A stretch of 64,000 nt of DNA from Bacteroidota bacterium (GCA_023423715.1 JAFAFC010000023.1:35605-99604); one strand, 5' to 3'. Positions 52,117 to 61,184 are shown, counted from the first letter of the stretch. A program made the numbers and translations. Notes: generated from the letters alone by a model not told the origin.

Positions 52117-52851
52117 ATGAAAAAACTTTATTCTTTATTTGCGGCTGTTGTTTTTTCAGCTGCTGTCTTTGCACAAACAACGGTAACATACACTTTTTCA
52201 GGTGCAAATGCTTCAGAGGTAACATCAGGAACCATTGATTCAAACATTTCTTTTACAACCGATAAGGGAGAAGGGGGTCAGTTTCCAACTTTTTATTCGG
52301 GCGCTCCAGCAGGTGTACGTATTTATTCTGTTCGTGCAACTGGAAATGGAAATTTTTTTACCATTGTACCTGCAGAAGGATTTGAAATTACTGAGCTAAC
52401 TTTTACTGCTCACAGTGGATATGCACCGGCAGTTACCTATAGTGTTAATGGTGGAACTAACCAAGCGGTGCCTTTGGCGGGAACAACCTACACTATTAGT
52501 GGTATAAAAGCAGATAAATCATTGAAATTTACCAATGCTCACGTAGGTGGGAGTTCTAACTTGCAATTACGAATTCCTTCAATTACAATCACCTATCAAC
52601 AAAAATCATTAGGATTAAATGATGTAAATGGTAAAAAAGTTCAATTAGTTAAAAATACTAGGGTTACTAATGAGCTTGTTTTTGCTGCAAAGTCTGAAGT
52701 TAAAATTATCAACATGAATGGGCAAGTTGTAAAAACTGCTTCAGTAAATGAAGGAACGACTATTGATGTGTCTTCATTATCAAATGGTATCTATTTAGTT
52801 TCTGGTGTTGTTAATGGTAAAGCATTGACACAGAAAGTAATTAAGAAATAA
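52117..52851 (+). CDS. Secreted protein with type IX sorting domain
   Basis: 244 aa. Signal peptide (KKLYSLFAAVVFSAAVFAQ), a beta-rich domain of about 130 residues with no recognised catalytic motif (TVTYTFSGANASEVTSG; FFTIVPAEGFEITELTF), and a C-terminal T9SS type A domain (VKIINMNGQVVKTASVNEG; DVSSLSNGIYLVSG; QKVIKK ending). The C-terminal domain directs export through the type IX system and anchoring or release at the surface. It is a diverged tandem paralogue of the next gene; both start with the same 23 nucleotides. Confidence 0.82.
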   Translation: MKKLYSLFAAVVFSAAVFAQTTVTYTFSGANASEVTSGTIDSNISFTTDKGEGGQFPTFYSGAPAGVRIYSVRATGNGNFFTIVPAEGFEITELTFTAHSGYAPAVTYSVNGGTNQAVPLAGTTYTISGIKADKSLKFTNAHVGGSSNLQLRIPSITITYQQKSLGLNDVNGKKVQLVKNTRVTNELVFAAKSEVKIINMNGQVVKTASVNEGTTIDVSSLSNGIYLVSGVVNGKALTQKVIKK

Positions 52852-52871
52852 GTTCGTATTTTTTTTGAACT

Positions 52872-52904
52872 AAAACAGCTACTCGTCAAGTAGCTGTTTT
52901 TTTT
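52872..52904 (+). terminator. Terminator after the first T9SS cargo gene
   Basis: AAAACAGCTACT / AGTAGCTGTTTT stem with a 5-nt loop and a T8 tail. Confidence 0.88.
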
Positions 52905-52941
52905 GTTTATAAAACTTAAATTTAACCTTAAGAAAGGTAAA

Positions 52942-52949
52942 TAATTTTG
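52942..52949 (+). promoter_or_regulatory. -7 element of the second T9SS cargo gene
   Basis: TAATTTTG matches TAnnTTTG, 35 nt before the ATG at 52985. With the terminator before it, the two cargo genes look separately transcribed. Confidence 0.5.
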
Positions 52950-52984
52950 TAACTTTACGATAATATAACTTTAAATTTTACTTT

Positions 52985-53836
52985 ATGAAAAAACTTTATT
53001 CTTTATTAGCAATTGCAGCAATTGGTTTTAGTGCGAATGCACAAATTGTTATTAGTGAGGTGTATGGCGGCGGCGGCGGTGCTACAGCAGTTTATATTAA
53101 CGATTTTGTTGAATTGAAAAATATTGGTACTACTGTACAAACATTAAATGGAGCTTCTTTGCAGTATGCAGCTACAGCAGGAACGTTCAATTCTTATGTT
53201 GCATTACCATCAATTACACTAAATCCGGGACAGAAGTATTTAATTGAAATGGTACCTTCAACTCCAGCGACTGCTGGTGCAGCATTACCAACGGCTGATT
53301 TTCAAGCTACGACCAACACTAGTTTGACTAACGGAAATACATACAATGGAGGTTTTAATATGGCTGCAGCAAATGGTAAAGTAGCTTTATCAAAAGACTT
53401 AACACAAGTATCTAGTCCAAGTGGTGCTAATGTTTTAGATTTTGTTGGTTATGGAACGGCAAATGCTTTTGAAGGCACTGGAGCTGCTCCAGCTTTAGAC
53501 ACTGCAAGTTCTGCGACTAGAGCTGGTGGTGATACGAACGATAATGCCGCAGATTTTGTAAAAGCGACTCCTACTCCTGAAAATTCATCAACACTTTCTA
53601 CTTCTGATGTTGCTAAAGGAAAAGCTACTTTGGTTAAAAATAGTTTAGTGGGTAATGAACTTCAATTTGCTGCAAAAGGGGATATCAAAATTGTAAACGT
53701 TAACGGTCAAGTTGTAAAGGCGGCTGCTGTTAATGATGGAACGATTTTGAATGTGTCTAACCTTGCAAAAGGAATGTACATTGTTACAGGAAATGTAAAT
53801 GGAGAAAATGTTTCTCAGAAAATCATCAAAAAATAA
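52985..53836 (+). CDS. Lamin-tail-domain protein with type IX sorting domain
   Basis: 283 aa. Signal peptide (KKLYSLLAIAAIGFSANAQ), a lamin tail (LTD) domain (IVISEVYGGGGG; YINDFVELKNIGTTVQTLNG; LNPGQKYLIEM; VLDFVGYGTANAFEG) up to about residue 190, then a T9SS type A C-terminal domain (IKIVNVNGQVVKAAAVNDG; GMYIVTGNVNGE; SQKIIKK). LTD domains occur on secreted nucleases and surface proteins; no nuclease domain is attached here, so its job is unknown. Rich in Ala, Gly and Thr. Confidence 0.87.
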   Translation: MKKLYSLLAIAAIGFSANAQIVISEVYGGGGGATAVYINDFVELKNIGTTVQTLNGASLQYAATAGTFNSYVALPSITLNPGQKYLIEMVPSTPATAGAALPTADFQATTNTSLTNGNTYNGGFNMAAANGKVALSKDLTQVSSPSGANVLDFVGYGTANAFEGTGAAPALDTASSATRAGGDTNDNAADFVKATPTPENSSTLSTSDVAKGKATLVKNSLVGNELQFAAKGDIKIVNVNGQVVKAAAVNDGTILNVSNLAKGMYIVTGNVNGENVSQKIIKK

Positions 53837-53859
53837 TCTTTTTTAAGATTTTTATACTT

Positions 53860-53892
53860 ATAAGCAACTCGAAAGGGTTGCTTATTTTTTTA
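53860..53892. terminator. Bidirectional terminator with GAAA loop
   Basis: ATAAGCAAC... / ...GTTGCTTAT form an 11-bp stem (one wobble) closed by a GAAA tetraloop, followed by T7. It overlaps the stop codon of the convergent gene at 53890. Confidence 0.85.
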
Positions 53893-56700
53893 AAACCAAC
53901 CTCTTCTAAAATAGCTTGTTACAGCTCCAAGATCAAAAACTAAAGTATAACGAATTCGTTTACCGTAATCTTTAAATGAGGGTTCGAATCCTAAACTGGA
54001 TTGGATGGGGAAATAGATTTCCAGAAAATCAGGAATAACTTTTAGTTTTACACCGCTATCCCATATAAATTGCGGATTTTGCTGTTTACTTTTATAAACT
54101 CCGGCGTCGCCATACAGATTAAACCATTTCCAAACATGAGCGTCAACATTGGTGCTGAAAATCCATTGGTTGGCCGATTTTCCAACATCCGATTTAAAAC
54201 CTCCTTCAGCTAGAATAAACTGTTGAGCCAAGATTCCATCGGTTGCACTTTGTCCTAAAAGTCCATACGAAAAGGCATAATTCGAGATTCTAGAAATCCC
54301 GAAATCGAATAAATCATTTCTGGTTTTGTTATTGATAAAGGCTCCTCCAAAAACTCGGAAAGCTATTTTTTTATCTCTAGCGTATTCAAAACGATAGGAT
54401 GCTTCTGCAGATAACTTCTTATAATCTTCCATAAATTGGACATTTCCGCCAAATGCAAATTCATGAATCATTCGGTTTTCCGAGTATCCATAACCAATGC
54501 TAAACAAATTATAACGGTCATAATCTTTGTTTAGAATCATTTCTTGTGAAAGATCTTTGTCAAAAAAGTTATAAGAAACACTTAAGTTTCGGTTAATTGT
54601 ACTCCTTGGATCCTTGGTGAAATTCATACTTCCCAATAACGAAAGTTTTCGGTAGCCTAAATTATAATCGTAATGGAAAGTAGAGCCTGCTGCACCAAAA
54701 GTTAGCGACCGAAAGAAACTATTTAACGGTCTATAACTGTAGGCAACACTTGCAGAACCCATCATTTTACTTGTTCCTGTACTAAAATAAGGCGTTGCCG
54801 AATAAACAAAGTCTTGATCAAACAACGATTTGTTTCTAAAATTCAAACCTAATAAAACCTTGTCATAAGCATTGAATGTAAAACGCGGATTGATATAGAT
54901 TTCTGTATATTCTGGGTTTGGAATGTCCTGAAAAAGTTTAAACTTTAGTTTTTTCATATTTGAAAACAAGCCAGAACTATAAAGGTAGTTGTCTCCCAAT
55001 TTCTTTTCAGGAAAGGAGTAGTCATCATTAACGATGATTTTTTTTACCTCGTTGTCAGGAACTTCTACTAAAGTATGTTTTTCATTTTGTTTCGTATCAA
55101 ACCAATATTCTTGCGTTCCGTTTTCACTTTCTGTCTTTATACGAAATGGAATTGCATGCGGTGTATTTCGGGTAACCTTCAACTGAAGGTTACCATTCGG
55201 AAGATTTTTAAAGTTTTTTAATTTAAAATTAAGGTGGTTTCGCTCGTCAATTATTGGTTCGAGATAGCTGCTTTTTTGATCTGAAATGATTGAAAGTTGA
55301 TTTAAAAATTCATCATTTGTAAATCCATTTTTATGTTCACCGATAAAACTCGTTAAGAAATTTTGAAATCGATTTTCGCCTAATTCATGTGAAATGTTTG
55401 AAAATAATAAGCCTGTTTCAAACTGACTTATTGCCATTTCATTGAAGTTGCTCATCGTCGGGAAATCTTCACCAATTTTTTGATCAAAATTCTGAGAAGC
55501 TATGTATTGATAGGTGATTCCGTATCGGTCTAGTAAATTTAGTTTGGAAGCATGAGACACTTTTAGTGGACGAATTCCTAATACTTTGACATTCTCCGTT
55601 AAATCGCCTAAAAGCTTTCTATCCTTATAAAACGTTTCTAAATATTCCTTTTCTAAAAAGGTTTTTATACCATTCTGAATCCAATGTTGTTCTTTCTTAT
55701 AATTCGCAAAACTTGCGTCTACAGCTGCTGCAGAAATGATGCTAAAATAATCCAAATCGACTTTTTCTCCTTCCGAAAACATCGGAAATTTGAACTTCCA
55801 AAACTTAATATCATCGTTTCCGAAAAAATCGTTTTTATCTTTGAATTTTTTAGAAATGAAGAGTTTTTCTGGTAGGGTTCCAACTTGTTTTTTGATGAAT
55901 TTTAATTGTAACGGAAGATAGAATTCCAGATTCGTTTTTTCCGCTGGAGTTAATGGATATCCAAAATGAACGGGGATTGTTGTTCCATCAATTTCCGTCA
56001 AAATACGATCGTTTTCAATTAATGAAATGTAGAAAATTGGTTCTGTATAAAGTTGCCCTTCAAAATGCGTTGAGGTTGTTTTCGGAAGATTAGATTCTGA
56101 CGAATACATTTCTGGAAGCGAAAAATCAATGCTCCAAAATCGGCTTCCCGAAGGCTTTTCTTCAATATCAAGATAGTATTGATTTTCTGGATGATCTTTT
56201 TCAAACTGATCGGGAACCAAGAAAAAATATTTCAACAATACTTTCGCTTCATCCGAACCATAGCCTGTAAAGTTTGATTTTGGCAAAACTAAAGAATACG
56301 TTAAATCCAGTTCTGTACTTTTTCCTTCTTCTAGTGGCTCGTTCAGAGGGATTCGAAGATTTTCATTTTTCAAATCACCTTGGTAAGGTGACGAATTCAA
56401 TTCTAAATTTACTAAATGCCCTAAGTCCTTCGTTTTAGAAAAATAAAGGTCTTTTTTTCGATCTTCTAGCTTTCTTTTGGCAAGTGGAGTCCCTGTTTTT
56501 TGATAGGCCGAAATCCAATTGAGCAATTTAATTTCATTAATTGGCTTATCAAACGGATTTGTATACCGCATTTTTTGATGAATGCGGACCGTTTTTAGGT
56601 CATTTTCTAAGGTAGCATGAATGTAAATGCTGTCGGTTTGGGCATTTACAAAAAATCCCATCAATAAAAATAAGCCGATAAAACACTTCATTTTCGTCAT
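53890..56700 (-). CDS. M1-peptidase-like protein fused to a beta-barrel, zinc site lost
   Basis: 936 aa. Signal peptide (MKCFIGLFLLMGFFVNAQ), an N-terminal beta domain like M1 aminopeptidases (MRYTNPFDKPINEIKLLNW), a gluzincin-like helical domain, and a C-terminal outer-membrane barrel (from about 640; ends FRRGWF). The helix segment EQHWIQNGIKTFLEKEY matches the M1 'WLNEGFASYMEY' region, with the zinc-ligand Glu replaced by Asn. 25 residues before it, where HExxH should lie, the protein reads SIISA. So peptidase activity is not expected. The ATG at 56700 follows a -7 box by 8 nt; the ATG at 56691 is possible. Confidence 0.75.
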   Translation of the reverse strand: MTKMKCFIGLFLLMGFFVNAQTDSIYIHATLENDLKTVRIHQKMRYTNPFDKPINEIKLLNWISAYQKTGTPLAKRKLEDRKKDLYFSKTKDLGHLVNLELNSSPYQGDLKNENLRIPLNEPLEEGKSTELDLTYSLVLPKSNFTGYGSDEAKVLLKYFFLVPDQFEKDHPENQYYLDIEEKPSGSRFWSIDFSLPEMYSSESNLPKTTSTHFEGQLYTEPIFYISLIENDRILTEIDGTTIPVHFGYPLTPAEKTNLEFYLPLQLKFIKKQVGTLPEKLFISKKFKDKNDFFGNDDIKFWKFKFPMFSEGEKVDLDYFSIISAAAVDASFANYKKEQHWIQNGIKTFLEKEYLETFYKDRKLLGDLTENVKVLGIRPLKVSHASKLNLLDRYGITYQYIASQNFDQKIGEDFPTMSNFNEMAISQFETGLLFSNISHELGENRFQNFLTSFIGEHKNGFTNDEFLNQLSIISDQKSSYLEPIIDERNHLNFKLKNFKNLPNGNLQLKVTRNTPHAIPFRIKTESENGTQEYWFDTKQNEKHTLVEVPDNEVKKIIVNDDYSFPEKKLGDNYLYSSGLFSNMKKLKFKLFQDIPNPEYTEIYINPRFTFNAYDKVLLGLNFRNKSLFDQDFVYSATPYFSTGTSKMMGSASVAYSYRPLNSFFRSLTFGAAGSTFHYDYNLGYRKLSLLGSMNFTKDPRSTINRNLSVSYNFFDKDLSQEMILNKDYDRYNLFSIGYGYSENRMIHEFAFGGNVQFMEDYKKLSAEASYRFEYARDKKIAFRVFGGAFINNKTRNDLFDFGISRISNYAFSYGLLGQSATDGILAQQFILAEGGFKSDVGKSANQWIFSTNVDAHVWKWFNLYGDAGVYKSKQQNPQFIWDSGVKLKVIPDFLEIYFPIQSSLGFEPSFKDYGKRIRYTLVFDLGAVTSYFRRGWF

Positions 56701-56708
56701 ACAGATGC

Positions 56709-56716
56709 CAAATATA
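56709..56716 (-). promoter_or_regulatory. -7 element of the M1-like gene
   Basis: TATATTTG on the minus strand matches TAnnTTTG, 8 nt before the ATG at 56700. It argues against longer open-frame starts upstream. Confidence 0.55.
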
Positions 56717-56745
56717 CTTGAAATCTTAAAATCATCCGCTTTAAG

Positions 56746-56779
56746 TTGAGAAGGAATCTGAATATTTTCTCTAATTTTG
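56746..56779 (+). promoter_or_regulatory. Promoter of the DUF4846 gene
   Basis: TTG (56746-56748), 23-bp spacer, TAATTTTG (56772-56779). The in-frame TTG at 56777 is part of the -7 box, so translation should begin at the TTG at 56795. Confidence 0.6.
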
Positions 56780-56794
56780 AATAAAATCAGGTTA

Positions 56795-57652
56795 TTGAAG
56801 GCATTTTTACTTTTTATTGGACTCATTTTTACTTTTCAAATGGCTTATAGTCAGGTTGAAGAAGAAGTACGACCATTTGCCTATAATCCTTCCGAATCTA
56901 CGATTCGAAACCGTTTTGTACCACCGAAAGGTTTTGCTTGGCAAACGGAAAATGCGGGAACTTTTGCAGATTTTTTAATTCATCAAACCTTATTGCCCGA
57001 AGGGTTTCCAGTCCGTAATTTTAAAAATGAACCCACACCTTATCAAATGTTTCATGCAGCAATTTTAGACATTGATGTTGGTGATCGGGATTTACAACAA
57101 TGCGCCGATGCTTGGATTCGTTTGTATGCGGAGTTTCTATGGAAGCAAAAACATTTTGATGAGATTACATTTCAATTTACAAGTGGGCAATCCCTCTCTT
57201 GGAATGATTTCAAAAAAGGTATTCGAACTCTAGAAGAAGGGGAGCGTGTACGTTTCGTTTCTAAAGCGAAATTTGATGATTCGTACACTAATTTTCGCAA
57301 ATATTTGGATTTGGTTTTTCAGTATGCAGGAACTATTTCACTTGATCGAGAAAGTGTGTTGGTGAAAAATAATCGCGATATTCAAGTTGGTGACATGATT
57401 ATTACGCCTGGAAGTCCTGGTCATTGCGTGATTATTGTTGGCATTGCTAAAGACAAAAATGGCAAGAAGTTGTATCTTCTTGCCGAAAGTTTTATGCCTG
57501 CTCAGGACATTCACATTATTAAAAATCCAAAATCAAGGTTGTCTCCTTGGTACGAATTGGATGTTAATGCGCCTGTAACCGTCACTGCAAAATATCATTT
57601 TAAGCCAACGACAATCAAGCGATTTTATCAATTGGCTAATAATCAAGAATAA
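56795..57652 (+). CDS. DUF4846 domain-containing exported protein
   Basis: 285 aa from a TTG at 56795, which gives a clean signal peptide (KAFLLFIGLIFTFQMAYSQ). The DUF4846 domain covers nearly all the mature part: NRFVPPKGFAWQTEN, PYQMFHAAILDIDVGDRDLQQCADA, RLYAEFLWKQKHFDEI, VGDMIITPGSPGHCVIIVG, with a conserved His-Cys (GHC) and LLAESFMPAQDIHI. The PGHC...AES pattern resembles NlpC/CHAP-like or amidase folds, but function is not established. It ends 1 bp before the convergent pyrEF stop. Confidence 0.8.
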   Translation: MKAFLLFIGLIFTFQMAYSQVEEEVRPFAYNPSESTIRNRFVPPKGFAWQTENAGTFADFLIHQTLLPEGFPVRNFKNEPTPYQMFHAAILDIDVGDRDLQQCADAWIRLYAEFLWKQKHFDEITFQFTSGQSLSWNDFKKGIRTLEEGERVRFVSKAKFDDSYTNFRKYLDLVFQYAGTISLDRESVLVKNNRDIQVGDMIITPGSPGHCVIIVGIAKDKNGKKLYLLAESFMPAQDIHIIKNPKSRLSPWYELDVNAPVTVTAKYHFKPTTIKRFYQLANNQE

Positions 57653-57653
57653 G

Positions 57654-59015
57654 CTAAGCTAAAGAACTTAAATACGCTTCCCAACCTGCAATTTTATATT
57701 CTAAAGCAGCTTTTTCAGGTTCGCCCGCTTTATAAATTCCTCGTCCAACAATAATGAAATCGGTTCCTAAATTGTTGAAAACGTGCTCTGGCGTATTGTA
57801 TTGTTGCCCTTTTCCATCACCTGCGGAATCTAAATTAACTCCCGGAGTGAAAAGTAATAAATCTTCAGAAACCGGTTTTTGAGAAACTCCACCAATAACA
57901 TTTGGATGCGATTGAGCGATATTTAAAGCTTGCTCAAAATAGTTTTGATCTGTTAAAGTTCCTTTTGAAGACATACTTAAAATAGCAATAACACCGGAAT
58001 TCAAGAAGAAATCCAAAGATTGATAACCGCCAATAACTTGAGAAGTGATTAAGTCTGCCCAAGACGAAATTTTATAGGTTCCGTACGAGTATTGCAGTTC
58101 TTGCGTACTTCCAATGTCGGCAAACTTGCGGTCTTCCATTAACAGGAAATTATGTTTTTCAGCAATATCGCGAAGTGGAAGAATGGTCGTATCAAAATCA
58201 AAATCCGTAATTATATCGATGTGCGTTTTTAACGCAACGATGTGTGGACCAACCTTTTCGGCAAGAGCCAATAATTCGGCGGTCGTGATTACATCAGCCG
58301 AAGCGATTAGATTTGATTTTTTTTGAAGTGTAATATCTAGAAGTTTTTTAGCAGCCGAATGTTGGCAGCTTTCTAGTTTCTGCTCGTATGTTGGTCTTTT
58401 CTTTTCTTCGAATTGAACTTTATTTCCTGCCAAAAAGTCTTTGATACGTTGAATATCATCAGCACTTAATTGATTTTCTTCTTTCAATATTTCGCAAACT
58501 TCAGAAATCGTAAACAATGTATGAACATTGAATCCTTTGCTTTGTAGAAGCTCTTTTCCGCCTTGTTCACGATCCAAAACAACAACAATATCCGAAACTT
58601 TAAGATCTTCTTGTTCAACTTCAGCAATGGTTTCTACAAGAGACTTTCCAGAAGTAATCACATCTTCCACCAATAAGCAATTTTGTCCTTTTTGGTAAAT
58701 TCCTTCAATCATCTTCTTTGTACCGTATTCTTTCGCTTCTTTTCGCTTGATAATTAGCGGAATATAACTTTCTAAAGACATCGCCGTAGCCATAGGTAAA
58801 GCCGCGTAAGGAACCCCACAAATAAGATCAAAATTATCCAAAGGAAGCATTTCCAAAAGATAATTTGCAAGGCTTTTTAAGATTTTAGGATCGGATGCCA
58901 AAGGGCGTAAATCCACATAAAATGGACTTTCGATACCACTTTTTAGGGTAAACCTTCCAAACTTAATGATGCCCAATTTGTAGCATTCTAAGAAAAACTC
59001 TTTTTTCGTTTCCAT
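57654..59015 (-). CDS. pyrEF: UMP synthase: fused OPRTase and OMP decarboxylase
   Basis: 453 aa. Catalyses the last two steps of UMP synthesis. N-terminal PyrE (about 1-195): FGRFTLKSGIESPFYVDLR and the PRPP loop CLLVEDVITSGKSLVET near 113-129. C-terminal PyrF (about 215-453): ADVITTAELLALAEKVGPHIVALKTHIDI and LLMEDRKFADIGST, with the Lys/Asp-x-Lys-x-x-Asp catalytic set (KTHID; DRKFAD), then TPGVNLDSAGDGKGQQY. Domain order and motifs are those of eukaryotic UMP synthase; most flavobacteria I know carry separate pyrE and pyrF. Driven by its own promoter, divergent from the hydrolase gene. Confidence 0.94.
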   Translation of the reverse strand: METKKEFFLECYKLGIIKFGRFTLKSGIESPFYVDLRPLASDPKILKSLANYLLEMLPLDNFDLICGVPYAALPMATAMSLESYIPLIIKRKEAKEYGTKKMIEGIYQKGQNCLLVEDVITSGKSLVETIAEVEQEDLKVSDIVVVLDREQGGKELLQSKGFNVHTLFTISEVCEILKEENQLSADDIQRIKDFLAGNKVQFEEKKRPTYEQKLESCQHSAAKKLLDITLQKKSNLIASADVITTAELLALAEKVGPHIVALKTHIDIITDFDFDTTILPLRDIAEKHNFLLMEDRKFADIGSTQELQYSYGTYKISSWADLITSQVIGGYQSLDFFLNSGVIAILSMSSKGTLTDQNYFEQALNIAQSHPNVIGGVSQKPVSEDLLLFTPGVNLDSAGDGKGQQYNTPEHVFNNLGTDFIIVGRGIYKAGEPEKAALEYKIAGWEAYLSSLA

Positions 59016-59033
59016 TTACTTTCTAGATTTTTA

Positions 59034-59041
59034 CAAAGTTA
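59034..59041 (-). promoter_or_regulatory. -7 element of pyrEF
   Basis: TAACTTTG on the minus strand matches TAnnTTTG, 18 nt before the ATG at 59015. Confidence 0.55.
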
Positions 59042-59051
59042 AGTATTTCGT

Positions 59052-59059
59052 TATCTTTG
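59052..59059 (+). promoter_or_regulatory. -7 element of the serine hydrolase gene
   Basis: TATCTTTG matches TAnnTTTG, 18 nt before the ATG at 59078; divergent from the pyrEF promoter 10 bp away. Confidence 0.55.
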
Positions 59060-59077
59060 GGAAAATAAATCTAGAGA

Positions 59078-60640
59078 ATGAAACGCATATTTACGCTGAC
59101 TTTTGTCGCTTTCTCCATTGCTTCGGCTTACGCGCAAGTAGAAGAGAAAAAAATGGATGAACTAATTCAGAATACTTTAAAGACTTTTGATGTCCCCGGA
59201 ATTTCCGTTGGAGTTATCAAAGATGGCAAAACGGTTTACGCCAAAGGTTTTGGGAAAAGATCTTTGAAAACCAATCAAGCGATGAATGATGAAACGTTGG
59301 TGGGAATTGCGTCGAATTCGAAAGGTTTTACATGTGTTGCGTTAGCGATTTTAGCAGATGAAGGTAAACTAAATTGGAATGATCCCGTTACCAAACACAT
59401 TCCAGAATTTCAAATGTATGATCCGTATGTTTCGAGTCAAGTAACCATTAAGGATTTAGTAACGCATCGTGCTGGATTAGGATTAGGACAAGGAGATTTA
59501 ATGTTTTTCCCTGAAGGCGGTCCGTTGTCGGTAAACGACATCGTTCATAATGTTCGTTATTTGAAACCAGAAAATGGTTTTAGAGATAAGTTAGACTATA
59601 ATAATATCATGTTTATTGTTGCTGGCGAAGTTATCCATCGTGTTTCTGGACTTTCTTGGGCTGATTTTATTGAGCAACGAATTTTGAAACCGGTTGGGAT
59701 GAAAGCAAGTTTTGGTTCGTATAATCGTGCAGTAGCTGCAAAGTCGGCGAATATTATTGATGCTCATGCTCCTGTAGATGGAAAAGCAATTGCAGTTCCT
59801 CATGATTGGAATGAAACGGCAAATGCTGCGGGCGGAATCATGTCCAATGTGGATGATATGATGATTTGGGCAGATTGTTTGATGAATGGGTTTACAACGA
59901 AAGATGGAAAGAAATTGGTTTCGGATAAGCAGATTCAGCAATTGTGGCAAATTCAGCAACCGGCTCCAATGGCTTTAAAAAATCCGTACGATTCTAATTT
60001 CTACGGTTACGGTTTGGGTTGGTTTATTTCTGATGTTAAAGGGCATCGTCAAGTTCAACATACAGGTGGTTTAATTGGTACGGTAACTCAATTTACGATG
60101 ATTCCAGATCTTAAATTAGGAATTGTTGTGCTAACAAATCAACAATCGGGTGCCGCTTTTAATACGATTACAAATACCGTAAAAGACTCGTATTTAGGAA
60201 TTGAAGATCGCAATTGGTTAAAAACATACGGTGATCGAATGAGTAAATACAACGAAGATGTTGAAAAAGGGAAGAAAGAAATTTTCGCAAAATCAGCTGA
60301 GTTTGCAAAAAATAAAACCTTGCAACCAAAAGCAGAACAGTTTGTAGGAACGTATCGTGATGCTTGGTTTGGAAATGTTGTCATTACTCAAAATGGAAAT
60401 GACTATCGACTAATATGTGAAAAATCTCCGCGTTTAAAAGGAAGTTTGTTGCCTTATACCAACAACACGTTTATTATTAAATGGGACGATCGTAGTTATG
60501 ATGCGGATGCTTTTATCAATTTCGATTATGATGAAAAAGGTGTAGCGCAAAGTGCGAGTATTAAAGCCATTTCAGATATTACAGATTTCAGTTTTGATTT
60601 TGATGACTTGGATTTGAAACGTGTTAACCCGAAAAAATAG
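59078..60640 (+). CDS. Class C beta-lactamase-like serine hydrolase
   Basis: 520 aa exported protein. Signal peptide (KRIFTLTFVAFSIASAYAQ), beta-lactamase/D-Ala-D-Ala peptidase fold: nucleophile motif SNSK near 73-76, LVTHRAGLGLGQGD, Tyr motif DYNN near 175, and the HTGG motif near 329 in place of KTG. C-terminal DUF3471-like domain (EQFVGTYRDAWFGNVVITQNG). Such proteins are esterases or peptidases; the HTG variant and length argue against a resistance beta-lactamase. Single gene with terminator. Confidence 0.9.
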   Translation: MKRIFTLTFVAFSIASAYAQVEEKKMDELIQNTLKTFDVPGISVGVIKDGKTVYAKGFGKRSLKTNQAMNDETLVGIASNSKGFTCVALAILADEGKLNWNDPVTKHIPEFQMYDPYVSSQVTIKDLVTHRAGLGLGQGDLMFFPEGGPLSVNDIVHNVRYLKPENGFRDKLDYNNIMFIVAGEVIHRVSGLSWADFIEQRILKPVGMKASFGSYNRAVAAKSANIIDAHAPVDGKAIAVPHDWNETANAAGGIMSNVDDMMIWADCLMNGFTTKDGKKLVSDKQIQQLWQIQQPAPMALKNPYDSNFYGYGLGWFISDVKGHRQVQHTGGLIGTVTQFTMIPDLKLGIVVLTNQQSGAAFNTITNTVKDSYLGIEDRNWLKTYGDRMSKYNEDVEKGKKEIFAKSAEFAKNKTLQPKAEQFVGTYRDAWFGNVVITQNGNDYRLICEKSPRLKGSLLPYTNNTFIIKWDDRSYDADAFINFDYDEKGVAQSASIKAISDITDFSFDFDDLDLKRVNPKK

Positions 60641-60660
60641 TCATCTTGATTTAAAAATAC

Positions 60661-60688
60661 AAAAGCGACCAATTCGGTCGCTTTTTTT
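60661..60688. terminator. Terminator after the serine hydrolase gene
   Basis: AAAAGCGACC / GGTCGCTTTT stem with an AATTC loop and T7; also placed to serve convergent sixA. Confidence 0.88.
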
Positions 60689-60695
60689 ACTTTTT

Positions 60696-61184
60696 TTAAT
60701 TGTCGAAAACCTCTTTTGGTTTGTAAAAGGCTAGTAATTTTTTATTGGCTCTTTCAAACTGAGACCATTCGTCACAATCTATTTCGAAGATCGCGACTGC
60801 GCAAGTACTCAATTCGAGCATGTTTTCCGTTAAAGACGAAGCGTAATCTGAAATTCCAGGATTGTGGGAGAACAAAGCAATCGATTGAAGTTCATCATTC
60901 GCCTCTAAAATGGTATTCAGAAAATCTTCAGGATGAGGTTCATAAAGATCTTCTACTTTCTTAATTTTTGGTTTTCCATACGTTTCTGCAAAATAACGAC
61001 ACGTTGTTAAGGCACGCTTTGCAGGGCTACTTATAAATTGATCGATAGCCACGGAATTGTCAAGAAGAAATTTCGCCATTTTAGGCGCAGTTTGGTGTCC
61101 TCTTTCATTCAGTGGACGATCAAAATCAGGAACATCGTGTGTCCAATCACTTTTAGCGTGGCGTACAAGAATCAGTGTTTTCAT
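60696..61184 (-). CDS. sixA: SixA-like phosphohistidine phosphatase
   Basis: 162 aa, histidine phosphatase superfamily. RHG motif LVRHAKSDW at 6-14, FDRPLNERGHQTAP, SSPAKRALTTCRYFAE and the second His in LFSHNPGISDYASSL. SixA dephosphorylates histidine-containing phosphotransfer proteins in E. coli; the partner here is unknown. A good promoter at 61288-61318 would give it a 5' leader of about 100 nt. Confidence 0.88.
   Translation of the reverse strand: MKTLILVRHAKSDWTHDVPDFDRPLNERGHQTAPKMAKFLLDNSVAIDQFISSPAKRALTTCRYFAETYGKPKIKKVEDLYEPHPEDFLNTILEANDELQSIALFSHNPGISDYASSLTENMLELSTCAVAIFEIDCDEWSQFERANKKLLAFYKPKEVFDN

Noticed and set aside
53975..53990. GGTTCGAATCC, resembling a tRNA T-loop
   Set aside because: It lies inside the long M1-like/barrel coding region (minus strand) and no acceptor, D or anticodon arms can be built around it.
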